From contig JAFWFZ010000010.1 in assembly GCA_017515345.1 (NCBI GenBank), forward strand, positions 1-43,468: a DNA stretch of 43,468 bases, read 5' to 3'. Below the pieces are notes generated by a model that saw only the letters and a program-made list of their open reading frames with translations, had not been told where the DNA came from and did no database searches. This document shows, piece after piece, positions 1-8,078 of the stretch. This stretch comes from Oscillospiraceae bacterium. Its GTDB lineage: Bacteria > Bacillota > Clostridia > Oscillospirales > Oscillospiraceae. The number at the start of each line of letters is the position of its first letter. Position 1 is the first letter of the stretch. The position numbers and the translations under genes were made by a program.

Positions 1-252
1 GAGCTGCTTCTGGTAGTTCCACTCGTAAAGGGCCTTGCTCTCATCCAACCCCTCGTAGCATTGGAGCCGCACCAGCTCCCGATCCAGCGCCTGAGCCATG
101 ACCTTGGCCACCTCGGTCTTGCCCACGCCGGCAGCGCCCTCGATGAGCAGGGGGCGGCCCAGCTTCAGCGCCACCAGTACGGTGGTGATCAGCGTGTCGT
201 CATAGATATATCGGGCGTCGTCCAGCTTCGCCCGCAGTTCCTGAACGTCCAT
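1..252 (-). CDS. MoxR-family AAA+ ATPase, N-terminal part (cut by window edge)
   Basis: The first 84 residues of an ATPase on the minus strand are visible. They start MDVQELRAKLDD and contain the Walker A loop GAAGVGKTEVAK at about residues 39-50, preceded by LGRPLLIE, the usual MoxR/CoxD-type context. MoxR proteins are cytoplasmic AAA+ chaperones that typically work with a VWA-domain partner in activating metalloenzymes or membrane complexes; the partner, if any, lies outside the window. The start is the ATG at 252-250, with GGAG about 8 nt upstream and a clean promoter at 282-310. The rest of the gene, including Walker B and the sensor motifs, is not visible, so the subfamily cannot be fixed. 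Confidence 0.85.
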   Translation of the reverse strand, partial: MDVQELRAKLDDARYIYDDTLITTVLVALKLGRPLLIEGAAGVGKTEVAKVMAQALDRELVRLQCYEGLDESKALYEWNYQKQL

Positions 253-281
253 GTGTTGCTCCTTTTCGTCGTGTTTCTCAT

Positions 282-310
282 ATTATACCCGACGCCGCGC
301 CGGAGCACAA
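282..310 (-). promoter_or_regulatory. promoter of the MoxR-type gene (TTGTGC-17-TATAAT)
   Basis: On the minus strand the sequence reads TTGTGC (310-305), 17 nt, then TATAAT (287-282). Transcription would start about 23 nt before the ATG at 252. The -35 hexamer is the TTGTGC variant seen at several other promoters in this window. Confidence 0.7.
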
Positions 311-571
311 GATATAAGTGGGTCTCCGGCGAATCCCAGGAGATCCGGCGCGCACAATGCGCCGACAGAGCGCCTGCCGCAGCATATCCGGCAGAAGGCT
401 GTATTCCTGCATAAGCCGTACAGTCGGAAGCGGCTGAACGATTGAAGCCGTTCCTTTTCGTATGCTGTCCCGGCAAAGCTACGCGGGAATGAATCTAAAC
501 CGGTGAGGGCTGCCGAGGATCGATATGCCCGCCGCGTGCGTTCGTCATGACCGTCGGCGGATCGTAAAGCG

Positions 572-601
572 AGACGTTCCATTGCGGCGGGACGTCTTTT
601 T
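572..601 (+). terminator. rho-independent terminator
   Basis: AGACGTTCC (572-580) pairs with GGGACGTCT (589-597) over 9 bp (one G-T pair) around an 8-nt loop, followed by TTTTT. No plus-strand gene lies directly upstream, so it ends either an unseen small RNA or a transcript attenuated before the PAP2-like gene. Confidence 0.7.
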
Positions 602-602
602 G

Positions 603-631
603 TGGAAATGCCGGGAAAGTGATGGTATAAT
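603..631 (+). promoter_or_regulatory. probable promoter of the PAP2-like gene
   Basis: TATAAT at 626-631 has TGGAAA 17 nt upstream (603-608). The -10 is perfect and the -35 weak. The start point would be about 39 nt before the ATG at 677. Confidence 0.55.
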
Positions 632-676
632 CGGAGCGACAGGGCTAATCGGGATTTGTGGAGGAGATCTGCTTCT

Positions 677-1399
677 ATGGTTTCAAACGCAATTAAAAAG
701 ATCAGGCGAATACCATGGTGGGGTTGGGCCTTCGGACTTGGTTATTTTGGACTCCAGTACGGGATGTACCGGTTGGGGGATCTTTTGAGCCGCGTGCTGG
801 GGACTATATCAGGCGCGGTATGCCCTAAAATACCCATAATCGATGATCATATTCCCATTATACCGATTTTTACAGTAATATATCTGTTTTCATATGTCTT
901 CTGGATCTGCGGTCCCATCGCCGTATCGCTGACAAAAAGGAGAAACTTCATCAATTACATCATCGGTCTCTCTATGGCGTATTTGATCGGATTCCTGTTC
1001 TTCGTATTTGTTCCGACTTTTATGGACAGAACCGCTGAAGGGCTCATGGAACAAGCGTCGAAGCCGGGCTTCTTCAACGGAATGCTGGCTACGATATATG
1101 CTGCCGACGGGAGCAATATAGCATTCAATCTGTTCCCATCCTACCATTGTCTGATAAGCCTGTACTGTTATCTGGGAGTCCGCAGACAGCCGGAGATATC
1201 CAGGGGCTTCCGCGCTTATTCATTGATAATGGCGATATTGATATGCTTATCCACGGTTTTTACGAAGCAGCACTACTTCCTGGATATTGTCGGGGGGCTG
1301 GGGATATCTGTCATCTGCTGTCTTATCGTCGATCGCATCGATCCCGGCAGGAAATACGGCGATCAGAGCTGCGGCGGTGATCAACCGAAAAGCACTTAG
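677..1399 (+). CDS. PAP2-superfamily membrane phosphatase/phosphotransferase
   Basis: This is a 240-residue integral membrane protein with about six hydrophobic segments. It carries the two diagnostic PAP2 motifs in the form typical of the inositol-phosphotransferase/Aur1-like branch: FPSYHCLIS (catalytic PSxH, about residues 155-163) and TKQHYFLDIVGG (second His and Asp, about residues 200-211). Members remove phosphate from lipid phosphates or transfer phospho-head groups at the membrane. The start is the ATG at 677, which has GGAGGAGAT at 660-668; an in-frame TTG at 656 lies upstream of that Shine-Dalgarno and is unlikely. It has its own promoter and appears monocistronic. The substrate cannot be told from sequence. 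Confidence 0.82.
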   Translation: MVSNAIKKIRRIPWWGWAFGLGYFGLQYGMYRLGDLLSRVLGTISGAVCPKIPIIDDHIPIIPIFTVIYLFSYVFWICGPIAVSLTKRRNFINYIIGLSMAYLIGFLFFVFVPTFMDRTAEGLMEQASKPGFFNGMLATIYAADGSNIAFNLFPSYHCLISLYCYLGVRRQPEISRGFRAYSLIMAILICLSTVFTKQHYFLDIVGGLGISVICCLIVDRIDPGRKYGDQSCGGDQPKST

Positions 1400-1555
1400 A
1401 CGATAAATCGGGATTATGGCACCGGCTTGACATCAAATGCGCCTGATGTGGCATCCGGCATAGTACACAAGAAACACGTTCCGCTATTGTCGAATACGAC
1501 GCCTCGAACAACAGAAAACGGTCGTCAGGTTTTCGCCGCCCGACCGGAAATCAGG

Positions 1556-1597
1556 AGCCCCTGCGGCGTCCTTCGGGACGCCCGCAGGGGCTTTCTT
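1556..1597 (+). terminator. strong rho-independent terminator with UUCG loop
   Basis: AGCCCCTGCGG-CGTCC pairs with GGACG-CCCGCAGGGGCT around a TTCG tetraloop, with one bulged base, and is followed by TTTCTT. It lies 157 nt after the PAP2-like stop codon and probably ends that transcript. Confidence 0.8.
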
Positions 1598-1744
1598 CCA
1601 TTTGGGCCGTTATCAGTCGAGCTCCTCTTCCGGGAGGCTGTCGGGCTCACATCCGCCGCCGCAGACCCTGGGGTCGCCGGTGCGGCAGCTTTGCGCTGTC
1701 CATCCAGCAGATGCGCGTAAACGGCGAACTTTTCCTTTTGAATA

Positions 1745-1773
1745 TTGTGCAGGCGGGCGTTTATGTGTATAAT
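1745..1773 (+). promoter_or_regulatory. promoter TTGTGC-17-TATAAT upstream of the DsrE-like gene
   Basis: TTGTGC (1745-1750), a 17-nt spacer and a perfect TATAAT (1768-1773). The predicted leader to the next start is long, about 145 nt. Confidence 0.65.
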
Positions 1774-1923
1774 TTAATCGTTATTTGGATTTTTTCGGGA
1801 GCACGATGAGGGCCCGGAGGCGCTCCATGCTGCACGGACGTCGATATTCAGCGGTCCTGCCGCGATCCGTGCGGCAGTGTGACGATCGGGGGCACTTCAC
1901 GGGCAGATAGAATGCGGAGGGGG

Positions 1924-2310
1924 ATGAACGGAATGGACCTTGAGGAAACGATGCGATCCATCAGAGAATCCGGCGACGATACGCTGTACATACTGTGGAC
2001 CAACGCCGATCCCATTACGGCAAATCTGATGGTTTTCATGTATGCGGAAAACAGCATGCGTTATCACAAATGGGACGCCGTCACGATCGTTGTTTGGGGA
2101 GCCACAGCCAGGCTTGCGGCCGAGGATCCTCAAATACAGGGCAGGATCCGGGATCTGCAGGAATTGGGGGTCCGTTTCTCCGCCTGCATCACCTGCGCGG
2201 AAGAACTGGGCGTCACAGATGCGCTGCGTTCCCTTGATATCGATCTCGTAAAATGGCTGAATCCCTTGACGGAGCTGCTGAAAGGGAATAAAAAGCTGAT
2301 CACCGTTTGA
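1924..2310 (+). CDS. DsrE/DsrF-like family protein
   Basis: A 128-residue soluble protein. It opens with a beta strand and loop typical of DsrE-like folds (TLYILWTNADP), then WDAVTIVVWGATARL, and has a CxxC in ACITCAEELG where the family often carries its conserved cysteine. DsrE-like proteins bind or relay sulfur or form small oligomeric sulfur carriers; which of these applies here is not known. GGAGGGGG lies just upstream, but its spacing to ATG 1924 is short (3 nt) and to the in-frame ATG 1933 slightly long (12 nt), so the start could be either. A GTG at 1879 is also in frame but has no ribosome site. The DUF3137-like gene follows after 104 nt. Confidence 0.72.
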   Translation: MNGMDLEETMRSIRESGDDTLYILWTNADPITANLMVFMYAENSMRYHKWDAVTIVVWGATARLAAEDPQIQGRIRDLQELGVRFSACITCAEELGVTDALRSLDIDLVKWLNPLTELLKGNKKLITV

Positions 2311-2414
2311 GCGCGGCTGCTGCGTCGAACGGATCTTACGCGGCAATTCCAACGGAAAGGGCCCGGGAATGCGGTCCCGTTTCGGGAGAAGAGACGCCGC
2401 CGGGAGGGTCGAAA

Positions 2415-3284
2415 ATGAAGAATGAACAGCTCCTTGCGGAGATCAGAAAGCTCCGCAGAAAAGAAATCGTCGGCTATTCGCTGCTTGTGATCGGCATTAT
2501 TGGAATGATAGCGTTCTTTGTGACCGGAATGAGCATCTTCTATCTGGCGCTGGGAAGCTTTGTCGTGATGTTTGTCGGCACAGTGATCGCAAGCAAGTAC
2601 AGTAATGCCATAAAAGACAGGCTCGGCAGTGAGATCGTGACCGATGTGCTGCGCGAGGTCCTGGACGACGTGCGCTATGACCCGTTTGGTCATCTTCCCG
2701 ATCAGAAGATCCGTGACGCGCATATGGTATTTCCGTTCAACTATGACAGGATAAAAGGTAGCGATCACATCACAGCCGTTTACAAAGGCACGGACGTCGA
2801 AATGAGCGATATCGAGCTTTGTCAGGTTGAGTATTCGACCGATTCAGACGGTGACACAGATGAGACGGAGCATACGGTTTTCAGAGGTCAGTGGATCGAA
2901 TGCAGGCTTGCCAGAGAGCTGACCGGCGAGATCCATATTTCCCCAAATACCAAAAAACTGAACAAGCAGCTCCGGAATGAACGGCTTTTGGTGGGGAATG
3001 ATCTGTTCAATGAACGGTTCCTGGTTGTTGCCGACAGCGCTGACGAGGCCTATTCGATTCTGGATCCGCGCATGACGGATGCGATCCTCAGTGTGGCGGA
3101 AAGGAACGGGGGAGAGCTCTATATGAGCTTTGTGCGCGATGGGCTGCACATTGCCGTGAATACGGAATACGATTTCTTTGAGCGGGACGGCTGGAAGATC
3201 GACCTTGCCGCCCTGCGTCAGAAATATCTCGGCTGTATCCGCTGGTTCACCGACATAATCGACGAGCTTTCACTTGCGGAATGA
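2415..3284 (+). CDS. DUF3137-like membrane protein
   Basis: A 289-residue protein with a short basic N-terminus, two adjacent membrane helices (about residues 18-62) and a long soluble domain. The segments FRGQWIECRL, NERFLVVADSADEAYSILDP and GELYMSFVRDGLHIAV match the layout I know for DUF3137 proteins, whose function is undetermined. The start is ATG 2415, with GGGAGG 7 nt upstream. The frame is open back to 2307, but that part lacks a ribosome site and would overlap the preceding gene. It probably shares a transcript with the DsrE-like gene. No catalytic motif is visible. Confidence 0.75.
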   Translation: MKNEQLLAEIRKLRRKEIVGYSLLVIGIIGMIAFFVTGMSIFYLALGSFVVMFVGTVIASKYSNAIKDRLGSEIVTDVLREVLDDVRYDPFGHLPDQKIRDAHMVFPFNYDRIKGSDHITAVYKGTDVEMSDIELCQVEYSTDSDGDTDETEHTVFRGQWIECRLARELTGEIHISPNTKKLNKQLRNERLLVGNDLFNERFLVVADSADEAYSILDPRMTDAILSVAERNGGELYMSFVRDGLHIAVNTEYDFFERDGWKIDLAALRQKYLGCIRWFTDIIDELSLAE

Positions 3285-3692
3285 ATCAGGTCCTGCCCGT
3301 TGGCCGAGGCCATGAAGCGGTCCGGAGAAACAGACCGGACCGGTAAATTCGCGCGGTGTGTATTGTGCGAAGCCGCATTCTTGTGTATACTGTTATTTGG
3401 TAAATATGAGATCAAATGGTTTCCCGGTTCCCGTGTGAAGCCGGGCGGTCCCGCGGCGCTCCGCGGGGCTGCGCAGGCGATAAAGCCCGCCGATGATCCT
3501 TTCGGATCGATATTCCCGCGCGGCATTCTTGCGGATATACCGGCCGTTCCCGCAAGGGGCTCCCGTTCGTTTCTGCCGCGGGCGTGAAGCGCGGCGCCGT
3601 TTCCGGATCAGTCGGCAAGCGGGGCTCAAAAGTGCGGTTACCCGCTTTCTTTCGGTAAGGGGTGCTCGATACTGGACACATACAAACGTCAT
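3285..3692. other. long leader/intergenic region before the acyltransferase gene
   Basis: No supported gene is seen in these 408 nt. A good promoter sits at 3363-3391, leaving about 295 nt of untranslated leader. That leader has several GC-rich self-complementary stretches, for example around 3430-3480. Before the promoter, CGGTCC...GGACCG around 3318-3343 may be a weak terminator for the upstream gene. No known riboswitch was recognised. Confidence 0.5.
3363..3391 (+). promoter_or_regulatory. promoter TTGTGC-17-TATACT
   Basis: TTGTGC (3363-3368), 17-nt spacer, TATACT (3386-3391). It is preceded by TA, giving the octamer TATTGTGC shared with other promoters of this window. The likely target is the plsC-gltS pair. 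Confidence 0.65.
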
Positions 3693-4808
3693 TTGAAAAT
3701 CTGGGAGCTGCTCTATTTTTTCCTCCATTCCTGGATCTGCCGAAAATTCAATATGACCCATGAAGACCTGGAGGTTGAAGGCCCGGTCCTGCTGATCTCA
3801 AACCATGCCTGCGCCTGGGACCCGCTTCTCGTCGCGATGAGCCTCAGAAAAAAGCATGTGTACTATGTGGCGAGCGAGCATATCCTGCGCCTCGGCCTGG
3901 TGTCCCGTATATTGAACTGGCTGGTCGCGCCGATCCCGCGGCGGAAGGCTGTGGTCGGCACCGACACCGTGAAGGCTTGCCTGCGTCATCTGCGGGCGGG
4001 GCATTCCATCTGCCTCTTCGCCGAGGGTGAACAGTGCTGGACAGGGATCAGCGGACCGATCTTACCCGCCACGGGAAAGCTCGTAAAGGTCTGCGGCGCG
4101 ACCCTCGTGACCTATCGCCTTGAGGGCGCTTACCTGAGCCTTCCCCGGTGGGGACGGGGCGTGCGCAGGGGAAAGGTGCACGGGCATCCGGTCGGGATCT
4201 ATCCGCCCGATCAGCTCAAGGCCATGGATCCGCAGGAGATCAACGAACTCATCACGCGTGATATCCGGGAAGACGCGTGGCAGCACCAGCAGCGGGAGAC
4301 GGTTGAATACCGCGGGAAACGGACCGCCGAGGGGCTGGAGCGCGCGCTTTATCTCTGCCCCCGCTGTCATCAGATCGGAACGCTGAGAACCTGCGGGGAC
4401 AGGCTGTCCTGCGCCTGCGGACTCGATTTGAGATACACCGCGGCGGGCTTCTTCTCCCCGGAGATCCCGTTCCGTACCATCGCGGAGTGGGACGTCTGGC
4501 AGCGCGAGGCGCTGGGAAAGCGGGACTTTCAACACACCGATAAGGATCAACTGTTTTCCGACCGGTCAGTTGCGCTTTCAAAAGTATCCACGGATCACCG
4601 GGATGAGCCGCTGGAGCAGGGCGAACTGATACAGTATGAGGACAGGATAGCCTGCGGGAAAACCAGCTTCCTGCTTAAAGATATCCGAAACATGGCAGAT
4701 GTGCTGGCCAACCGGCTGCTGTTTTCCTGTCAGGGAGAGTACTATCAGCTGAAATCAGATAATGGAGTCAGTTTCCGCAAGTATTTAGAGATTTGGAGAC
4801 AGTCATAA
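3693..4808 (+). CDS. PlsC-like 1-acylglycerol-3-phosphate acyltransferase with C-terminal zinc ribbon
   Basis: The N-terminal half is a PlsC/LPLAT acyltransferase domain. It has the catalytic HX4D motif in SNHACAWDPLL (His38, Asp43) and a block II-like FAEGEQ near residue 111. Such enzymes transfer an acyl chain to lysophosphatidic acid at the membrane during phospholipid synthesis. The second half is unusual: around residues 222-247 four or more cysteines form a rubredoxin-like zinc ribbon (CPRC ... SCACG), followed by about 120 residues I do not recognise. The start is uncertain: TTG 3693 has no Shine-Dalgarno, while an in-frame CTG at 3672 follows AAGGGG by 9 nt. The gltS-like gene begins 1 nt after the stop, so the two are probably co-translated. 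Confidence 0.8.
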   Translation: MKIWELLYFFLHSWICRKFNMTHEDLEVEGPVLLISNHACAWDPLLVAMSLRKKHVYYVASEHILRLGLVSRILNWLVAPIPRRKAVVGTDTVKACLRHLRAGHSICLFAEGEQCWTGISGPILPATGKLVKVCGATLVTYRLEGAYLSLPRWGRGVRRGKVHGHPVGIYPPDQLKAMDPQEINELITRDIREDAWQHQQRETVEYRGKRTAEGLERALYLCPRCHQIGTLRTCGDRLSCACGLDLRYTAAGFFSPEIPFRTIAEWDVWQREALGKRDFQHTDKDQLFSDRSVALSKVSTDHRDEPLEQGELIQYEDRIACGKTSFLLKDIRNMADVLANRLLFSCQGEYYQLKSDNGVSFRKYLEIWRQS

Positions 4809-4809
4809 C

Positions 4810-6312
4810 ATGGATTATTCTGCAGCGAATCAATCTCTTTGGGGCATCATCATCCAATTGGGCATCATAGCCGCCACTATCCTTGCAGCCAATTTCCTGC
4901 GCCAGAGGTTCCGGGTTATCAGGAAAAGCATGATCCCCGTTGCCGTGCTCGGCGGTTTTCTGCTTTTGGCGGCGAAATCGATCGGCATCATCCGGCTGGA
5001 TCAAACAGTAATGGAAATACTCGTGTACCACGGCATCGCCCTTGGCTTCATAGCGATGGGACTTCGCGTTCCGCCCCAAAAGGGGAAAGAGTCCGGCGAC
5101 ATGACCGGCCTCAAATCAGGCGCCGTGATCGTGAGCACATACCTGGTACAGGGGGGAGTGGGTCTGCTGATCACCATCCTCCTGAGCTGCACGGTCATGC
5201 CGGGCCTGTTCCGCGCGGCCGGGCTTCTGCTGCCCATGGGCTATGGACAGGGCCCGGGGCAGGCAAACAATATCGGGTCCAGCTATGAGGCGCTGGGCTT
5301 TGCCGGCGGGCGCAGCTTCGGCCTTGCCCTTGCCGCCGCGGGGTATCTCGTGGCCTGCATCGTGGGGATCGTCATCTTAAACGTATTGAACAAAAAGGGG
5401 AGGATCAGGCCGACCGGAGGTATGGCGGAGGAGCAGCTGGGAGTGGATTTTTTCCAGCAAAAGGGCGAAATCTCCATCTCCGATTCCATTGACAAGCTGT
5501 CGGTTCAGCTTGCCATGGTGCTTGTGGTCTATTTGGCGACATTTTTGGCTTCCTGGGGACTGACCTCCGGCATAGCCGCCCTGTCGGAGGGCCTTGCCAA
5601 CACACTGAACTCGCTGATATGGGGGTTTAATTTCATCATTGGCGCCGTGCTTGCCATGCTTCTGCGCCTTCTGCTGGAGCAGGGGAAACGCAGAGGCTTG
5701 ATTCGGCGTCAATATCAGAATAATTACCTGCTCAATCGTCTTTCCGGCTTTTTCTTTGACATCATGATCGTCGCGGGGATCGCCTCCATCAATCTGGAGG
5801 TCATCCGGGATCTGTGGCTCCCCTTCGTGCTTCTCGCCCTCGCCGGCGCGGCAGTCACGTGGGTCCACCTGGCGATCGTGTGCAAACGGGTTTACCGCGG
5901 CTACTATTATGAGGGGCTCATCTCCATGTACGGAATGCTGACGGGAACGATCAGCTCCGGCGTGCTCCTTCTGCGCGAGATCGATCCGAATTTCGGTACG
6001 CCGGCCGCAAACAACCTGATCACCGGCAGCAGCTTCGGCATCATCCTCGGCGCGCCCGTTCTGGTGCTCGTCAGCCTTGCCCCGAAGTCCAATGCCTTTT
6101 GCTGGCTGGTGCTGGGTATCGCCGCGGCCTACTGCGCGGTGTTGTATCTGTTCATTTTCAAAGTCCACCGTCACAGGGCGGGGACCGGTACGACACGGCA
6201 GGGACCGCCGCTCCCCGAGTCCGAAAGAGATGCACTTACGGCCGGCGAAAAGATGCCCGGGAGCCGGTCCGCGGAAGGCGGAGACGGGCATGACGGCTTT
6301 ACCGGCCGGTGA
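4810..6312 (+). CDS. GltS-like sodium/glutamate symporter
   Basis: A 500-residue carrier with 10-12 hydrophobic segments. It contains the glycine-rich motif MGYGQGPGQANNIGSSYE around residues 139-156 and a second related segment near NLITGSSFGIILGAP, the paired re-entrant loops expected in the GltS family. Family members import glutamate with sodium across the cytoplasmic membrane; substrate and ion here are inferred. The protein is longer than typical GltS (about 400 residues). The extra length includes a hydrophilic tail of about 50 residues rich in R, G and P after the last helix. ATG 4810 lies 1 nt after the acyltransferase stop, with GGAGA about 12 nt upstream. The stop overlaps the ribosome site region of the next gene, suggesting one long transcript. 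Confidence 0.85.
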   Translation: MDYSAANQSLWGIIIQLGIIAATILAANFLRQRFRVIRKSMIPVAVLGGFLLLAAKSIGIIRLDQTVMEILVYHGIALGFIAMGLRVPPQKGKESGDMTGLKSGAVIVSTYLVQGGVGLLITILLSCTVMPGLFRAAGLLLPMGYGQGPGQANNIGSSYEALGFAGGRSFGLALAAAGYLVACIVGIVILNVLNKKGRIRPTGGMAEEQLGVDFFQQKGEISISDSIDKLSVQLAMVLVVYLATFLASWGLTSGIAALSEGLANTLNSLIWGFNFIIGAVLAMLLRLLLEQGKRRGLIRRQYQNNYLLNRLSGFFFDIMIVAGIASINLEVIRDLWLPFVLLALAGAAVTWVHLAIVCKRVYRGYYYEGLISMYGMLTGTISSGVLLLREIDPNFGTPAANNLITGSSFGIILGAPVLVLVSLAPKSNAFCWLVLGIAAAYCAVLYLFIFKVHRHRAGTGTTRQGPPLPESERDALTAGEKMPGSRSAEGGDGHDGFTGR

Positions 6313-6323
6313 AAGGGGCAGAC

Positions 6324-6962
6324 ATGAAAACGATCATACTGAACGGCAGTCCAAGGAAGAACCGGAACACGGCCATGATGCTGAAGGAAGCGCGGAAGGG
6401 CGCGGAATCCGTCGGCGCGGAAACAGAGTATATCGACCTGTTTGACCTCAGCTATACCGGGTGCCGCTCGTGCCTGGCGTGCAAGCGGAAGGGCGCGGAG
6501 CGGTGCAGATGCTTCTGGAAGGACGATCTGTCCCCGGTGATCGACCGGATCTTTGCCGCCGACGCCCTGATCATCGGCTCGCCCATTTATCTGGGGGACG
6601 TTACGAGCCAGGTGCACGGGCTGATCGAACGGCTCCATTTCTGCGCGCTGTCCTATGACGACTACTCAAACTACTTCACCGGGAAAGTCGATGTGGGGAT
6701 CATTCTGACCATGAATGCGCCGAAGACTTACTATGATCTCGCGTATAAGAAAAAGGCCGGGGAGATCGAGCAGTCCTTTAAGGCGCTGAATGGATCGACA
6801 GAGGTTTACGCCTGCTGCGACACCCTGCAGGTGTCGGATTACAGCAGATACAATATGGCCGATTTTAACGAAGATCACAAGAAGGCCGTGCGGGAAAAGC
6901 AGTTCCCGCTGGATCTGGAGAAAGCCTTTCAGATGGGAGCGAGGCTGAGCGGAGGGAAGTGA
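6324..6962 (+). CDS. iron-sulfur flavoprotein / NAD(P)H-dependent FMN reductase family
   Basis: A 212-residue flavodoxin-fold protein beginning MKTIILNGSPRKNRNTA, where the NGSPRK loop binds the FMN phosphate. Just after the second strand comes a compact cysteine motif of form CX2CX2CX7C (in GCRSCLACKRKGAERC). This is the pattern that holds a 4Fe-4S cluster in the archaeal/clostridial Isf family, so it probably carries both FMN and a cluster. SPIYLGDVTSQVHGLIER forms the second FMN loop. Such proteins pass electrons to quinones, peroxide or oxygen in anaerobes. The start is ATG 6324 behind AAAGGGG; an in-frame GTG at 6309 overlaps the gltS stop and lacks a site. It opens the redox block 6324-10807. 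Confidence 0.83.
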   Translation: MKTIILNGSPRKNRNTAMMLKEARKGAESVGAETEYIDLFDLSYTGCRSCLACKRKGAERCRCFWKDDLSPVIDRIFAADALIIGSPIYLGDVTSQVHGLIERLHFCALSYDDYSNYFTGKVDVGIILTMNAPKTYYDLAYKKKAGEIEQSFKALNGSTEVYACCDTLQVSDYSRYNMADFNEDHKKAVREKQFPLDLEKAFQMGARLSGGK

Positions 6963-7132
6963 ATTCGGGGCAGGCATGGCCCTTTCGGCCCGGGGCGAAA
7001 CAGATGCTTTCATGCTCTGCCCGAACGAGCCGGGGGAGGGCTGCGGAGCCGTTTGCAAGCAGGCAGATCAGAGCGCGATCACCGCGTTCCCGGTCCGCAA
7101 AACGGTGAGATTATTAAAACGGAGGGAACTAC

Positions 7133-8074
7133 ATGATCATCAAAGCAGTACAATTCAGAAAAGACGGGTTCTATTCACAGCCGTTCGCCTTTGGCGGAGA
7201 AGAAGGAACGGACAAGTTCGATCCGGACGTCCGCTATCGGGGCAGCCTTCAGAACTACCTGATCGATACCGGTGATGAGGTGATCCTTGTGGATACCGGA
7301 CTTCCTGCGGGAACGCCGGAAGAGGTGCCGGACGAAAACAACGCCCTGTTCACGGGGAAAGATATTTCCAGCTATATGGAGGCATTTGCCGCGCTCGGCT
7401 ACAGGCCGGAGCAGGTGACGGCGATCCTCCTGACCCACAAGCACGGCGATCATTCCGGGGAACTGCGCTCCTTCCCCGGCGCGAAGATCTACGTCAATGA
7501 GGATGAGCTCTCCGCTGACGAACTCCAGGGGCTTCCCAACATCGTGCCCGTGAAGTTCACCGACGGCGCGTATTATAACTTCCCGGAGTGTCAGAAGATC
7601 CGGGACGGTATCACGTTTATAAAAGCGAAGGGCCACACGAATGGCAACAGCATCGTCGTGGTCGAGAGCGACGGCCTGTTTTATATGCTCCACGGGGACG
7701 TCACCTATGTGGATGAAGCGCTGTATGAAAACAAGCTGTCCACGGTATTCGACGATCTTCCCGCGGCCCGCGAAACGCTTGACCGGGTGCGTGCGTTCGT
7801 CCGGGATCACCCGACGGTCTACTGCGGCACGCATACGCCGCAGGGCTGTGAAAACCTGGAGGCGAAGCGCGTGATGGACCTGGACCATCCCGTTCCGACC
7901 ATCCCCGCGGAGGTTGATTTCTCCCAGCAGCAGGCGAGCGGGAAATATGTCTGCTCCGTCTGCGGATATGTCTATGACCCGGCGGAGCATGACGGCGTGG
8001 CCTTTGAGGATCTTCCCGAGGACTGGAAGTGCCCGCGCTGCAAACAGCCCAGGGAAAAGTTCAACAGGGGGTAA
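7133..8074 (+). CDS. MBL-fold metallo-hydrolase fused to a C-terminal rubredoxin
   Basis: A 313-residue two-domain protein. Residues 1 to about 265 form a metallo-beta-lactamase fold with the metal motif [10 protein letters not shown] near residue 100, further ligands in [16 protein letters not shown] and CGTHTPQG, and the strand LVDTGLP. The last about 45 residues are a rubredoxin: [12 protein letters not shown] and [13 protein letters not shown] supply the four iron-binding cysteines. MBL-rubredoxin combinations recall flavodiiron proteins, but here the flavodoxin is missing and the MBL motif is of the hydrolase type, so the reaction is uncertain. The start is ATG 7133, with GGAGGG 5 nt upstream. 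It is followed after 4 nt by EFR1 and sits among flavoproteins that could reduce its rubredoxin. Confidence 0.85.
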   Translation: MIIKAVQFRKDGFYSQPFAFGGEEGTDKFDPDVRYRGSLQNYLIDTGDEVILVDTGLPAGTPEEVPDENNALFTGKDISSYMEAFAALGYRPEQVTAILLTHKHGDHSGELRSFPGAKIYVNEDELSADELQGLPNIVPVKFTDGAYYNFPECQKIRDGITFIKAKGHTNGNSIVVVESDGLFYMLHGDVTYVDEALYENKLSTVFDDLPAARETLDRVRAFVRDHPTVYCGTHTPQGCENLEAKRVMDLDHPVPTIPAEVDFSQQQASGKYVCSVCGYVYDPAEHDGVAFEDLPEDWKCPRCKQPREKFNRG

Positions 8075-8078
8075 GCGC

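Larger units (their letters stand above)
253..676. other. intergenic region between the MoxR-type and PAP2-like genes
   Basis: No convincing gene is seen in these 424 nt; the overlapping short ORFs have no ribosome binding site or recognisable sequence. The region holds the minus-strand MoxR promoter (282-310), a plus-strand terminator (572-601) and a plus-strand promoter (603-631). Between 425 and 530 there is sequence with the look of a structured RNA (CGGCAAAGC ... CTAAACC ... GGGCTGCCG), where CGGCA and TGCCG can pair. Its position just before a terminator would suit a small RNA or leader, but I could not match it to a known riboswitch. Confidence 0.5.
1400..1923. other. intergenic region after the PAP2-like gene
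   Basis: No supported gene is seen in these 524 nt. The stretch contains a strong plus-strand terminator (1556-1597) and a promoter (1745-1773). On the minus strand, about 1617-1740 reads like the tail of a protein (ending DSLPEEELD before a stop), but it has no start or continuation and may be a remnant or chance. Confidence 0.5.

Noticed and set aside
425..530. c-di-GMP (GEMM) or c-di-AMP riboswitch
   Set aside because: Single motifs such as GCAAAGC and CTAAACC look similar, but the full order of conserved elements and the GNRA-loop stem are missing.
1617..1740. Minus-strand coding tail ending in DSLPEEELD
   Set aside because: The acidic tail looks protein-like, but no start, RBS or recognisable upstream sequence exists in frame, so it is at best a remnant.
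3300..3587. 95-codon plus-strand frame in the acyltransferase leader
   Set aside because: It spans a good promoter, has no ribosome site and its translation is proline/arginine-rich without family likeness.
6976..7275. 99-codon frame between the first flavoprotein and the MBL-rubredoxin gene
   Set aside because: No Shine-Dalgarno, and it overlaps the start of the well-supported rubredoxin fusion gene in a different frame.
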